Below the pieces are notes generated by a model that had not been told where the DNA came from, searched no databases, and saw only the letters and a program-made list of their open reading frames with translations. Position numbers and translations under genes: made by a program. 64,000 nucleotides of DNA from Hymenobacter crusticola (GTDB lineage: Bacteria > Bacteroidota > Bacteroidia > Cytophagales > Hymenobacteraceae), in assembly GCF_002154225.1 (NCBI RefSeq), contig NZ_MTSE01000004.1, positions 124,001 through 188,000 on the forward strand. The letters run 5' to 3'. This document shows positions 9,010-17,529 of this stretch, one piece after another (position 1 is the stretch's first letter; each line of letters opens with the position of its first letter).

Positions 9010-10098
9010 ATGTCTACGGCCTTATCCTCTGGTTTCGAAATGAAAGAGTCGGTGCTGCTTGGGAAGAGCTACCCCAATGAGTCGCGGTGGTGGCGAAAGT
9101 TTGGCGCGATGGTGCTGTTTTCCATTGTGTTAAGCTTCTTCTTTTGTCCGAGATGCAGCATTTTCAGCGAAGATTACCTTGTTACGCTCGCTTACAATCT
9201 ATTTTATACCAATGGCTTGTGGCTAGCTAATGATTATCCCAACCGCTGGCTCAATCGTAAATCTGACTGGACGCAGCAGCCACTGCGTCGCTTCCTGATT
9301 ACGTTGGCGGGCTCCCTAGTCGCCTCGTTGCTGGTCATTACGCTGGTCAACGTTGGGTTCATGGTGGGGTACCACCACGGAAAGCTAAGCTCCATCCGTT
9401 GGGAAAACTTCGTTTTCCCGCTGCTGATTACGGTGGTCGTGTCCTTGTTCATGCACAGCCGGTCGTTTCTGCTAAGCTGGCGCAACGTGGCGATTCGGGC
9501 CGAGCGCATGGAGAAGGAGTCGGCCGTGGCGCGCCTCGACTCGCTGCGCCGGCAAGTAGACCCGCACTTTCTGTTTAACTCGCTGAATGCCTTGACATCC
9601 CTGGTGGAGGAAGACCCCACGCGGGCCGTACGCTTCATCCGGCAGCTTTCGCAGGTGTATCGCTATGTGCTCGACAGCCAGGACCACGAAGTTGTGACGC
9701 TGGCCGAGGAGTTGCGCTTCGCCGAGGCGTATCTATACTTGCAGCGCACGCGCCTGGGCAATAGCCTAGAGGTGGAGTTGGCCCTGCCGCCCACCGACGA
9801 CCTGGAGAACTTCATGGTGCCGCCGCTGGCCTTGCAGCTATTGCTCGAAAACGCCATTAAGCACAATGCGGCGCTGCAAAACCAACCCTTGCACATCCGC
9901 ATCAGCCTCGATGAAGCAAGCCACCAACTGGTAGTGCGCAACACGCTACGCCCGCGCCGGGTAGCGCCAGAAGAGTCGACGGGCCTAGGTCTGAAGAACC
10001 TGGAGGCGCGCTACGGTTTCCTAACCCAGCAACCTGTGTTGGTAGAAAAGACCGAGCAAGAGTTTATTGTGACGCTGCCGGTGCTGGAGCTAGTGTAA
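9010..10098 (+). CDS. LytS-type membrane histidine kinase
   Basis: 362 residues from the ATG at 9010 (an ATG at 9040 is a possible alternative). About four transmembrane segments (roughly 33-47, 58-72, 95-120, 134-150) are followed by a coiled-coil linker and the His_kinase domain, with phosphoacceptor His186 in RRQVDPHFLFNSLNAL. The N-box is LLLENAIKHN and the glycine box TGLGLKNLEARYG. Such kinases phosphorylate LytTR-type regulators; the regulator gene follows 171 bp downstream on the same strand. No extracytoplasmic sensor domain is present, so the signal may be sensed within the membrane. Its paralogue lies at 12466-13491 on the opposite strand. Confidence 0.92.
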   Translation: MSTALSSGFEMKESVLLGKSYPNESRWWRKFGAMVLFSIVLSFFFCPRCSIFSEDYLVTLAYNLFYTNGLWLANDYPNRWLNRKSDWTQQPLRRFLITLAGSLVASLLVITLVNVGFMVGYHHGKLSSIRWENFVFPLLITVVVSLFMHSRSFLLSWRNVAIRAERMEKESAVARLDSLRRQVDPHFLFNSLNALTSLVEEDPTRAVRFIRQLSQVYRYVLDSQDHEVVTLAEELRFAEAYLYLQRTRLGNSLEVELALPPTDDLENFMVPPLALQLLLENAIKHNAALQNQPLHIRISLDEASHQLVVRNTLRPRRVAPEESTGLGLKNLEARYGFLTQQPVLVEKTEQEFIVTLPVLELV

Positions 10099-10269
10099 AA
10101 GTCAAAACCAGGGCGAGAAGCCAGGACGCAAACCTAGGTCCCTGCCTTGAAAAAGGAAGAAAGCTTCTAGCCCTAGCTTTTCACTGTCGCCTTAGGTTAT
10201 AGTTTTAAGGCTGAATAGATCTTCAGCACGCATAGGCAAGCTGCCTACCCTTTGTTTCATTCTGTTGCT

Positions 10270-11055
10270 ATGCCCCCAACCTTACGCGCTCTTATTGTGG
10301 AAGATGAGCCGCTGGCCGCGCGCCGCCTCACGGAGCTTCTGCGCAAGCAGGAGCCGCCGGTGGAAGTTGTCGGCACGGCCGAGTCGGTGGCGGCGGCGGA
10401 GGCTTTCCTGCAAACCATGCAGCCCGGTCCGGATGTATTATTCTTGGATATTCACCTAGCCGATGGCCTGAGCTTTGAGCTGTTTGAGCGCCTGGAGGTG
10501 AAATGCCCCGTCATTTTTACTACCGCCTACGACCGGTACGCCCTGCGCGCTTTCAAGGTAAATAGCATCGATTATCTGCTCAAACCCATTGACCCCGAGG
10601 AGCTAACGGCGGCCCTTGCCAAACTACGCAGCCTGCGGACCACAACGGTTGCGCCCGCCTTCGATGCGGCTATGCTAGCGGAGATATTGCGGCAGTCGCA
10701 ACCGAGTACCAGCTACAAAACCCGCTTCGTAGTGCGCGTGGGCGAGCACCTGAAAGCCATTCCGACCGAGCAGATTGCTTACTTTTTCAGCCTCGAAAAA
10801 GCCACTCTGCTTCAAACCAAGGAAAACCGCCGCTTTGTAGTGGATTATACTCTGGAGCAGCTTGAAAACCTGCTCGACCCGAGTCACTTTTTCCGCCTCA
10901 ACCGGGCCTACCTCGTCCACGCCGATGCTATTCAGGACATCATCCACTACACCAACAGCCGCCTCCAAACCGTGCTGCGCCCACCTAGCTCCGATGAAGC
11001 CGTGCTCGTCAGCCGCGAGCGAGTAGCCGCGTTCAAGGCGTGGCTGGATCGGTAG
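10270..11055 (+). CDS. LytTR-family response regulator
   Basis: 261 residues from the ATG at 10270. The receiver domain (about 5-120) shows the acidic pocket EDEP (11-14), phosphoacceptor Asp60 in VLFLDIHLADG, and Lys106 in DYLLKPID. The C-terminal LytTR DNA-binding domain (about 155-258) contains RRFVVDYTLEQLENLLDP and HFFRLNRAYLVH. It should be phosphorylated by the kinase encoded just upstream and bind DNA as a dimer to direct repeats. The segment DYTLEQLENLLDP is identical in the paralogue that runs towards it from the other side (11138-11911). Confidence 0.94.
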   Translation: MPPTLRALIVEDEPLAARRLTELLRKQEPPVEVVGTAESVAAAEAFLQTMQPGPDVLFLDIHLADGLSFELFERLEVKCPVIFTTAYDRYALRAFKVNSIDYLLKPIDPEELTAALAKLRSLRTTTVAPAFDAAMLAEILRQSQPSTSYKTRFVVRVGEHLKAIPTEQIAYFFSLEKATLLQTKENRRFVVDYTLEQLENLLDPSHFFRLNRAYLVHADAIQDIIHYTNSRLQTVLRPPSSDEAVLVSRERVAAFKAWLDR

Positions 11056-11137
11056 AGCGCAACTAAGTAGCTGAGTAGTTGGGTACTGCTAAATGACTTC
11101 ACTCAGTTACTCCCCCTACTCAATCACGCCAGAGAAG

Positions 11138-11911
11138 CTAGCCTTCCAGCCAGCTCTTGAGCGCGCTGGCTTTCTCCCGGCTCACGACCACTTCCTCGCT
11201 CGGCGTGGGGGCTAGGTCTAGCTTGAGCTTGCCGTTGAAGTAAGGATGCAGGCGCTGCACGGCTTGCAGGTGCGCCAAAAACTGGCGGTTGAGGCGGAAA
11301 AAATGCTGCGGATCGAGCAGGTTTTCGAGTTGTTCCAAGGTATAGTCCACTACAAAGCGGCGGCCATCGGTGGCGGCTAGGGTGGTGACTTCGTTGCGGC
11401 TCTGGCACCAGGCCACTTGTGCGGCGGGCAGGGGCAAGAGCTGCTCCCCGCTGCGCACCAGAAAGCGAGTTTTGTACGACTGGTTTTGCCGGGGCAGGCT
11501 CTCGATCAGCCGCTCCAAACGCTGAGCTGAATCATCGGTAGGCGCGGCGGGTGTGCGCCACTGGCGAAGCTTCGTGAGGGCTGTTTGCAGCTCGGCTAGC
11601 TTCACGGGCTTCAGCAGATAGTCGACACTGTTGGCTTTGAAGGCCTGAATAGCATAGGCGTCGTAGGCCGTGGTGAAAATAACCGGGCTGCTCACCACCG
11701 TGCGCTCGAACACTTCCAGGCTCAGGCCATCGGCTAGCTGAATATCGGATAGGATTAGGTTGGGAGTGGGGTGCGCGGCCAGCCAAGCTAGGGTGGTGCT
11801 CACGCTGTCGAGCACGGCTACCACCTGCGTGTCGGGGGCTGCTTGCTGCAACAGGCGTTGCAGGCGTTCGGCGGCGGGATATTCGTCTTCCAGCAACAGG
11901 ACGGTCATCAT
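11138..11911 (-). CDS. LytTR-family response regulator (second system)
   Basis: 257 residues from ATG 11911 (ATG 11908 is equally possible). Receiver domain with EDEYPAAERL near the start, an Asp in LILSDIQLADG, and a Lys in DYLLKPVK; LytTR domain with RRFVVDYTLEQLENLLDP and HFFRLNRQFLAHL. It is the last gene of a minus-strand group: kinase (12466-13491), DoxX-like protein (11997-12449), regulator. It converges on the plus-strand regulator with only 82 bp between the stops, so the two systems form a mirror image. The 82-bp gap has short repeats of GTAGCTGAGT but no clear terminator. Confidence 0.94.
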   Translation of the reverse strand: MMTVLLLEDEYPAAERLQRLLQQAAPDTQVVAVLDSVSTTLAWLAAHPTPNLILSDIQLADGLSLEVFERTVVSSPVIFTTAYDAYAIQAFKANSVDYLLKPVKLAELQTALTKLRQWRTPAAPTDDSAQRLERLIESLPRQNQSYKTRFLVRSGEQLLPLPAAQVAWCQSRNEVTTLAATDGRRFVVDYTLEQLENLLDPQHFFRLNRQFLAHLQAVQRLHPYFNGKLKLDLAPTPSEEVVVSREKASALKSWLEG

Positions 11912-11996
11912 ATAAGCGTAACGGAGTAGCTGAGTGACTGAGCAATTAAAGAATAAGTACGTGTACGGGCCACGAAATAGCCTGTGCGGGAAAGCT

Positions 11997-12449
11997 TCAG
12001 CTAGAAAAACCAAAAAACCACACCCAGGCAATAAACAGCAGTTGCAGCGGCACGCGAAACCATAGGTACCGCGGGCCTGGCCCGTCGGCAGTACCCTTCT
12101 GGTAGTCGATATGGTGCATGGCTGCGTAGATATTGGCCGGTAACAGCACGATGAAAAAGACAATCAACGGCCACGCAACCCAATGGCGCGTGCTTGGGAG
12201 CAGTAAGCCAGCCGCCGCCGCCAGCTCAACGACACCTGTAAAGTAAACCCACGCTTTGCGAGCTGGGAGCCAGCTTGGCAGCATACGCATCATGCCGTTG
12301 GTAAGCGTGAAATGCGCTAAGCCCGTGAAAAACAACATCACGGCCATTGCTAGGTTGCCGGCTAGCACGTAGTTGGCGGCGCCGCCCAGCAAACGCGTTG
12401 CGGCCAACGTCAGCACGAAAGTGCCGATCAAAACAAACAGAGGCTTCAT
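11997..12449 (-). CDS. DoxX-like integral membrane protein
   Basis: 150 residues and four transmembrane helices, with the DoxX-family look: FFTGLAHFTLTNGMMRMLPSWLP between helices one and two, then FTGVVELAAAAGLLLP and LPANIYAAMHH. Members of this superfamily are small quinone-linked or redox-related membrane proteins, and most are uncharacterised. The gene lies between a LytS-type kinase and its LytTR regulator on the same strand, 16 bp downstream of the kinase, so it is probably cotranscribed with them; it could be a target or an accessory sensor of that system (inference). Confidence 0.82.
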   Translation of the reverse strand: MKPLFVLIGTFVLTLAATRLLGGAANYVLAGNLAMAVMLFFTGLAHFTLTNGMMRMLPSWLPARKAWVYFTGVVELAAAAGLLLPSTRHWVAWPLIVFFIVLLPANIYAAMHHIDYQKGTADGPGPRYLWFRVPLQLLFIAWVWFFGFSS

Positions 12450-12465
12450 GTTGGTAATGAGTTAA

Positions 12466-13491
12466 TTACCCTGTGACTCGCCTGAGCAGGGGCAGGCGCA
12501 CCCGAAACCAACCCTCGTCCTTGCTGACTTCCACGGGCAGCGGCGCTTGCAGCAGCTCGTAGCGGTGAATGATGTTTTGCAGACCGATGCCGGTGTTCGA
12601 ACCGAGTCCGGCCGTGCGAGGGCGCAATACATTTTCCACCACCAAAAACGGCCCACTCAGCTCGTAGCGAACAGCTAGGTGCAGCGGGTGCTCCCGCGAC
12701 GCTACGTTGTGCTTCAAGGCATTCTCCACTAAAAGCTGCACGCTTAGTGGGGCTACGTGCTGCATGAGGGCTTCCGGCGGCACGTCTTGGGTCACCTGCA
12801 AGTTGTCTCGAAACCTAGCTTTTTGCAGCGCCACGTAGGTATCTACGAAGGCTAGCTCCTCGGCCAGCGGCACGGTGGCTTTGTCGCGGCTGAGCAGCAC
12901 GTAACGGTACACGTCGGCGAGCTGCTCCACGAAGTCTTGAGCGGGCAGGTTGTGCTCGTCGATAAGCGCCGAGAGCGTATTAAGGCTGTTGAAGAGAAAA
13001 TGCGGGTCGAGCTGGCTTTGCAGGGCTTCTAGCTGACTCTGCACCCCGGCGCGGGTGAGCTGCTCGGTGCGGCGCACGTTCTGCTCCCACTGCTGAAAAA
13101 AATACACGGCCTCGTAGACCGTGAGCACCACCACCGTAGGAATCAGGTTGAAGATGGAAGCCCGCAGGTGATCGGGCCAAAAGGTGGTGCTCGGTAGCAA
13201 CAGCTGCAAGGGCAGCCGCAGCAGCACCGTGGCCACGGTCGTGTAGAGCACCGACAAGGCCGCCAGCGTCCAGAGCCGTTTGGTGGTTTGCGCTACATCC
13301 GGAAAGCGGCCGAGGACCCATACCCACAGCGTTCGGTTGCCGATCCACAGAAAAAAGGTGAAATAAAAAGAGATGCTCCAATCGATAAAAAACCACAGCA
13401 CGGATAATGACCTAAGCTCCGGAACCGTGAACAGCGTAATAAGCAAGCTCAGGATGGGAATGCCAATAAGCCGAAGCCGACGGTCGTGCAT
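12466..13491 (-). CDS. LytS-type membrane histidine kinase (second system)
   Basis: 341 residues. Four hydrophobic segments in the first 130 residues (about 8-23, 32-50, 72-92, 112-132) are followed by a coiled coil and the His_kinase domain with His164 in QLDPHFLFNSLNTL, the N-box VQLLVENALKHN and the glycine box NTGIGLQNI. It is the first gene of a minus-strand unit with the DoxX-like gene and the regulator at 11138. The catalytic part aligns with the plus-strand kinase (9010-10098) along its length, for example VYRYVL and LAEEL at matching places. The 292 bp upstream (13492-13783) show no convincing gene. Confidence 0.92.
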   Translation of the reverse strand: MHDRRLRLIGIPILSLLITLFTVPELRSLSVLWFFIDWSISFYFTFFLWIGNRTLWVWVLGRFPDVAQTTKRLWTLAALSVLYTTVATVLLRLPLQLLLPSTTFWPDHLRASIFNLIPTVVVLTVYEAVYFFQQWEQNVRRTEQLTRAGVQSQLEALQSQLDPHFLFNSLNTLSALIDEHNLPAQDFVEQLADVYRYVLLSRDKATVPLAEELAFVDTYVALQKARFRDNLQVTQDVPPEALMQHVAPLSVQLLVENALKHNVASREHPLHLAVRYELSGPFLVVENVLRPRTAGLGSNTGIGLQNIIHRYELLQAPLPVEVSKDEGWFRVRLPLLRRVTG

Positions 13492-13783
13492 GGGGTAGTG
13501 GAGCAGGGAGGGAACCTAGGTCAGGAAGGGCGGAGGGTATTCAGTGGGGGCGCAGAAATAAGTCTACAAAATGAACGGCAGGCTGCGTTAGGCAACCATT
13601 TTATCGCGCGAAGCCCCCTTGAGAAAGACCCAAAGCTCGGCAAAACTAGCCCCTAGCTCCAGTGCGAACCAGGTGAAGTGACCAATCGGGGAGGTGAAGC
13701 GGCAGGAGCGACAGGGCGAGCCGAAACAGCCCACGCCGCCAACATGCTGGCATACCAGCAGCGCACCTGCAAAAGCTAGAGTA

Positions 13784-15106
13784 CTACTGTTTCGCTAGCG
13801 GCTCCAATGCTTTCGAGCCCCGGACCAGAAAGGCATATTGGGCATAATCGGTAGCAACAGCATCTGGCTTGGTCGCGCTCATGTTCTGCCCAAACAGCGG
13901 CGCTTTGATATCGAGCAGCTGGCGGGAGTGCCGGTAGGGCGAATCGGCCGCGTCAAGTTTGAACAACGTAACGGCATGCTCCGGCGCTACTTTCGCTAGG
14001 TCCTTCAATCCCTTCACGAACACCAGCGGCCCTTGCTGATTCACCCAGTCGACGGCGACGTACGGCGTGGCTGGCCGCACCGACGCTGGCAGAGCGCCCG
14101 TTGGCAGTAGCGTTTCGCTTTCCAGCGAGAAAATAGGCATCGACACCACTTTATCGTGAAAAGGAAGAGGCGATTTCTTGAGCAAGGCCGCGAAAGGGAG
14201 CGTTTTGTTGATGGGGCCCTGCAAAACGTGGTACACGCCCCACAAACCGTACATTTTCTCCCGACCTAGGTGCTTGGCGTGGTACTCGGCTTGCAGGTTC
14301 AGCAGCAGCACACTGTCGCGCCGCACCCGGGGCTGCAGGTAGGTGAGGTTGCGCACAAGGTGCGCGAAGTCGGCGTACTGGGTGCCGAGCTGGCGCTGGT
14401 AAGTTTGGGTGGTACCTAGGTTCTGCTCGAGGCGGCGGGCGCAAGCGCTGAGGGCTTCTTCCGACGCCGGCTCGGCGGCCAGCAACTGCTGAAGCGTATC
14501 GAGCTGGGCAGCGGCGCCCGCTTTATACTGCGCAGCCTGCAGCAGCGCCTGCACCCGCTGCCGCGTGACACCTAGGTCCTGAAGCCGATCGAGGCCGATA
14601 AAGCGAATCTTGGCCGAATCGGGCAGTGACTCATTTAGCGCGTAAATGCGCTTGAGCTTGTTGTAAAAACCTACGTTGCCCCACTGGGCCGTATTTAGCC
14701 ACGGCTGAAATGCCACGCGCAGGTTGCGCTCATCGCCCGTTTGCAAATACTGGTTGAAGTAGTACGCTTGGCTCGGGTCAATCTCGGCGATGTAGTTGCG
14801 CAAGCCAACCTTGGCATTCAGGTGCTTAAGCAGCGCAAAATCTAGGTCCTGGGGCGCGGCTGTGCCGTGCGACTCCCCCAGCAGAAAAATCTGATTTTGG
14901 TAAAACGTCTCATCGAGTAGGGCGAAGGTTTCCGGCGTGGCCGTCGTGAGTACCTCCTTGTGCTGCGCTAGGTATTGAATATTCTCCGTGCTTTCACTGC
15001 CCCGCGCCGCTAGTCCATACAGCGCATAACCACCTAGCGCTAGCAGCGGCACTCCCACAATCAGCAGAAGAAAAAGTATCAATAAGGCTTTTAAAAATTT
15101 CTTCAT
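13784..15106 (-). CDS. Membrane-anchored GESHG-motif protein (erythromycin esterase/ChaN-like)
   Basis: 440 residues. One N-terminal transmembrane anchor (about 5-33, then YGLAARGSES) places the body outside the cytoplasmic membrane. The core begins with IFLLGESHGTAAPQDLDF (Gly77-Glu78-Ser79-His80-Gly81), a motif shared by the erythromycin esterase-like and TraB/ChaN haem-binding families; further features are YIAEIDPSQAYYFNQYL and RFIGLDRL. Enzymes of the esterase group use a metal-free His/Glu site to open macrolide rings, but many relatives have unknown substrates. There is no operon partner: the flanking genes point away or are over 300 bp distant. I would not call it a resistance gene on this evidence. 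Confidence 0.65.
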   Translation of the reverse strand: MKKFLKALLILFLLLIVGVPLLALGGYALYGLAARGSESTENIQYLAQHKEVLTTATPETFALLDETFYQNQIFLLGESHGTAAPQDLDFALLKHLNAKVGLRNYIAEIDPSQAYYFNQYLQTGDERNLRVAFQPWLNTAQWGNVGFYNKLKRIYALNESLPDSAKIRFIGLDRLQDLGVTRQRVQALLQAAQYKAGAAAQLDTLQQLLAAEPASEEALSACARRLEQNLGTTQTYQRQLGTQYADFAHLVRNLTYLQPRVRRDSVLLLNLQAEYHAKHLGREKMYGLWGVYHVLQGPINKTLPFAALLKKSPLPFHDKVVSMPIFSLESETLLPTGALPASVRPATPYVAVDWVNQQGPLVFVKGLKDLAKVAPEHAVTLFKLDAADSPYRHSRQLLDIKAPLFGQNMSATKPDAVATDYAQYAFLVRGSKALEPLAKQ

Positions 15107-15200
15107 AGGTTACTGATTATGAAAGATGTATTACCTGTGGTAAGCCAACTGAGCTTTGCCAAAAACCCGTTGCAATGAGCCGCAACAGCCACGCAAACGC

Positions 15201-15291
15201 CGTGTCGCCCGACGTGAGGCGTCTCGCGTGCCACGCTAGCTTCAGGCACCAAGGTAGCCCCGGCACGTGTCATGTGTTGGTCGTCATCACG
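15201..15291. repeat. Degenerate copy of the 38228 inverted-repeat element
   Basis: The left part (15201-15231, containing GTCTCGCGTGCC) matches the left arm at 38228-38259 at about 80% of positions, and the right part (15262-15291, GGCACG ... TTGGTCGTCATCAC) resembles the right arm with a short deletion. The arms no longer pair well with each other. It lies in the 365-bp gap before the ankyrin gene, which otherwise shows nothing clear. Confidence 0.4.
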
Positions 15292-15471
15292 CAGAAAAGC
15301 TAGCGCATAAGAAATGCCCGGTGCTGGGTTTGGTGTGGGCTAACGGCTGTGGCGGCGTTAAGGTACTCAAGGTAGCCTTGCAAAAATCGGCCGGGAAGAA
15401 AGCCAGTCAGTTTTGTTCTTGTTGCGTAATTTATTTACTCCTACTGAAAACCAGAACCCCTACTTCCACTC

Positions 15472-15960
15472 ATGTCCTTTTATTCTGCCCGACCTGAAGA
15501 TCTGCTTTTTGATGCGGCCCGCAAGGGTGATGTTGCCTACCTCCAACACCTGCTAGATGGGGGCATTGACGTGAACGTGCAGGATGGCCGCGGCTTCACA
15601 GCTCTCATTCTCGCTAGCTACGACGGCCACCTAGACGCCACCAAGCTCCTGCTAGCGGCCAACGCTGACCCCAACATTCAGGATGTGAGCGGCAACTCGG
15701 CGCTGATGGGCGTGTCGTTCAAGGGCTACCCCGAAATCGCCAATTTGCTCATTCAGCACGGCGCCGACCTAGATCTGCGCAACGGCAACGAGGGCACGGC
15801 CCTCATGTTTGCCACGTTATTTGGCCGCAACAACTTGGTAAAAATCTTGGTGGAAGCGGGGGCCGACCAAACCCTGCGCGACCGGCGCGGCCTTTCTGCC
15901 TACGACCTAGCTATTCAGCAGGGCAACGAAGAAGCCCTGCAATACCTCCACGTTGGATAA
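15472..15960 (+). CDS. Ankyrin-repeat protein
   Basis: 162 residues, almost entirely ankyrin repeats of about 33 residues (roughly 10-40, 41-73, 74-107, 108-142 and a capping repeat). The consensus pieces are plain: GFTALILASYDGHLDATKLLLAANADPNIQD and GTALMFATLFGRNNLVKILVEAGADQTLRD are two cases, each shown here only in outline. No signal peptide and no catalytic domain, so it is a cytoplasmic protein-binding scaffold. In many bacteria a similar protein sits next to catalase; no catalase is nearby here. A terminator follows at 16046, so it is a single-gene unit. Confidence 0.9.
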   Translation: MSFYSARPEDLLFDAARKGDVAYLQHLLDGGIDVNVQDGRGFTALILASYDGHLDATKLLLAANADPNIQDVSGNSALMGVSFKGYPEIANLLIQHGADLDLRNGNEGTALMFATLFGRNNLVKILVEAGADQTLRDRRGLSAYDLAIQQGNEEALQYLHVG

Positions 15961-16045
15961 CGTGCTGCTGGCCTAGCTAGTAAGCTGGCCTTCATGCTCC
16001 GTTAATCTTGTTCGTGCCTATTTCTCCGCCCAAAGAGAAACACTG

Positions 16046-16085
16046 AAGGTCGTTGCGGGGCTTGTCCGGCAACGACCTTTTTCCT
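16046..16085 (+). terminator. Terminator of the ankyrin gene
   Basis: Perfect 11-bp stem (AAGGTCGTTGC, 16046-16056, with 16069-16079), 12-base loop, then TTTCC. It ends 21 bp before the ATG of the next gene, so that gene's promoter must overlap it or the hairpin leaks. Confidence 0.8.
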
Positions 16086-16105
16086 TCGCCCTTCACCCAC
16101 CCTTT

Positions 16106-17416
16106 ATGGTACCCCACTTCCTCTTTGCCACCGGCATCGAAAACAGCTACCCGACCATCCAAGGCGGCAAAGTCCGCATGGATGAAATGGACAAATGCGG
16201 CCACTACAAGCACTGGAAAAAGGATTTTGACCTGGTGCAGGAGCTAGGTATTTGCTTTCTGCGCTACGGGCCGCCCATTCATACCACCTGGCTCGGGCCG
16301 GGGCGCTACGATTGGTCGTTTGCCGACGAAACCTTCCAGGACCTGCGGCGCCGCGACATTGTGCCCATCGTCGATCTGTGCCACTTTGGAGTACCCGATT
16401 GGCTGGGAAACTTCCAGAATCCGGATTTTCCGGAGCAGTTTGCCCGCTACGCCCGCGACTTTGCCAAGCGCTTTCCGTGGGTGCAGCTCTACACGCCGGT
16501 GAATGAGATGTACATCTGCGCCGAGTTTTCGGCGCTGTATGGCTGGTGGAACGAGCAGTTGCAGTCCGATCAGGCCTTCGTGACGGCGCTCAAGTACATT
16601 GTAAAGGCCAACGTGCTGGCCATGCAAACCATTGCCGAAGTGCGCCCCGATGCCCTGTTCGTGCAAAGTGAATCGTCGGAGTACTTCCACGCCGAAAACC
16701 CGGCCGCCATCAAGCCCGCCGAGCTGATGAACGCCAAGCGGTTCTTGTCTTTGGACCTGAATTACGGTCGGCGCGTGGATTCGGAGATGTATGAGTACTT
16801 GCTCGATAACGGCATGACCCGCGAGGAGTACCACTTCTTCTTGGAAAACAAGATGAAGCACCAGTGCATCATGGGCAACGACTACTACAAAACCAACGAG
16901 CACCGCGTGATGGCCGACGGCAGCACCCGCGCCTCGGGCGAAATATTTGGCTACTACGCCATTACGCGCCAGTACCACGACCGCTACCATCTGCCCGTGA
17001 TGCACACCGAAACCAACCTGTGGCAGGGGCCCTGCGGCGACGAAGCCGTGAATTGGCTCTGGAAGGAGTGGGCCAACGTGCTGCGCGTGCGCAACGACGG
17101 CGTACCGATTGTGGGCTTCACCTGGTATTCGCTCACCGACCAAGTCGATTGGGACTCGGCCCTGCGCGAGAACAACGGCAACGTGAACCCCCTAGGTCTC
17201 TACGACCTCGACCGCAACATCCGGCCCGTGGGCGCGGCCTACAAGCAGCTGATCCAGGATTGGCGCGAGGTACTGCCGGCCCAGAGCGTATGCTTGCAGG
17301 TGCCTATTGTGGTGCCCAGCGAAACCGACCAGCCCTGGGCCAAAATCCAGCGCGACCGGGCCCGGCGAACCCACACAAGCCGAAAATCGGTGGAGGCCAA
17401 CCAAACCACGGTATAG
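16106..17416 (+). CDS. GH1-like glycoside hydrolase
   Basis: 436 residues, clan GH-A TIM barrel resembling family 1 beta-glycosidases but divergent. The acid/base Glu134 lies in LYTPVNEMYI (where GH1 has TxNEP) and the probable nucleophile Glu302 in VMHTETNLW, both at the ends of predicted beta strands. The start FLFATGIENSYPTI resembles the GH1 opening F.wG. No signal peptide: a cytoplasmic enzyme acting on imported oligosaccharides is likely. The C-terminal 30 residues are basic and probably disordered. An SDR dehydrogenase follows 113 bp downstream on the same strand and may act on the released sugar (inference). The substrate is unknown. Confidence 0.8.
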   Translation: MVPHFLFATGIENSYPTIQGGKVRMDEMDKCGHYKHWKKDFDLVQELGICFLRYGPPIHTTWLGPGRYDWSFADETFQDLRRRDIVPIVDLCHFGVPDWLGNFQNPDFPEQFARYARDFAKRFPWVQLYTPVNEMYICAEFSALYGWWNEQLQSDQAFVTALKYIVKANVLAMQTIAEVRPDALFVQSESSEYFHAENPAAIKPAELMNAKRFLSLDLNYGRRVDSEMYEYLLDNGMTREEYHFFLENKMKHQCIMGNDYYKTNEHRVMADGSTRASGEIFGYYAITRQYHDRYHLPVMHTETNLWQGPCGDEAVNWLWKEWANVLRVRNDGVPIVGFTWYSLTDQVDWDSALRENNGNVNPLGLYDLDRNIRPVGAAYKQLIQDWREVLPAQSVCLQVPIVVPSETDQPWAKIQRDRARRTHTSRKSVEANQTTV

Positions 17417-17529
17417 GAAAGCGGAACGGGGCGTTCGTTGGGGCGCCCCGGCAGCGCTGTTTTAAAACCAAGCTCAACAAGAGCACGTAACACGCCCGGC
17501 GCGCCCTCACAACCCCGCCGCACACCTGC

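Noticed and set aside
13588..13783. Minus-strand Cys/Phe-rich open frame after the GESHG-protein gene
   Set aside because: Only a GTG start inside the stretch, 48 codons, and an open run this long is expected by chance at this G+C; no other support.
15472..15960. Catalase-linked AnkB protein
   Set aside because: No catalase gene is adjacent and the gene has its own terminator, so the label is not supported.
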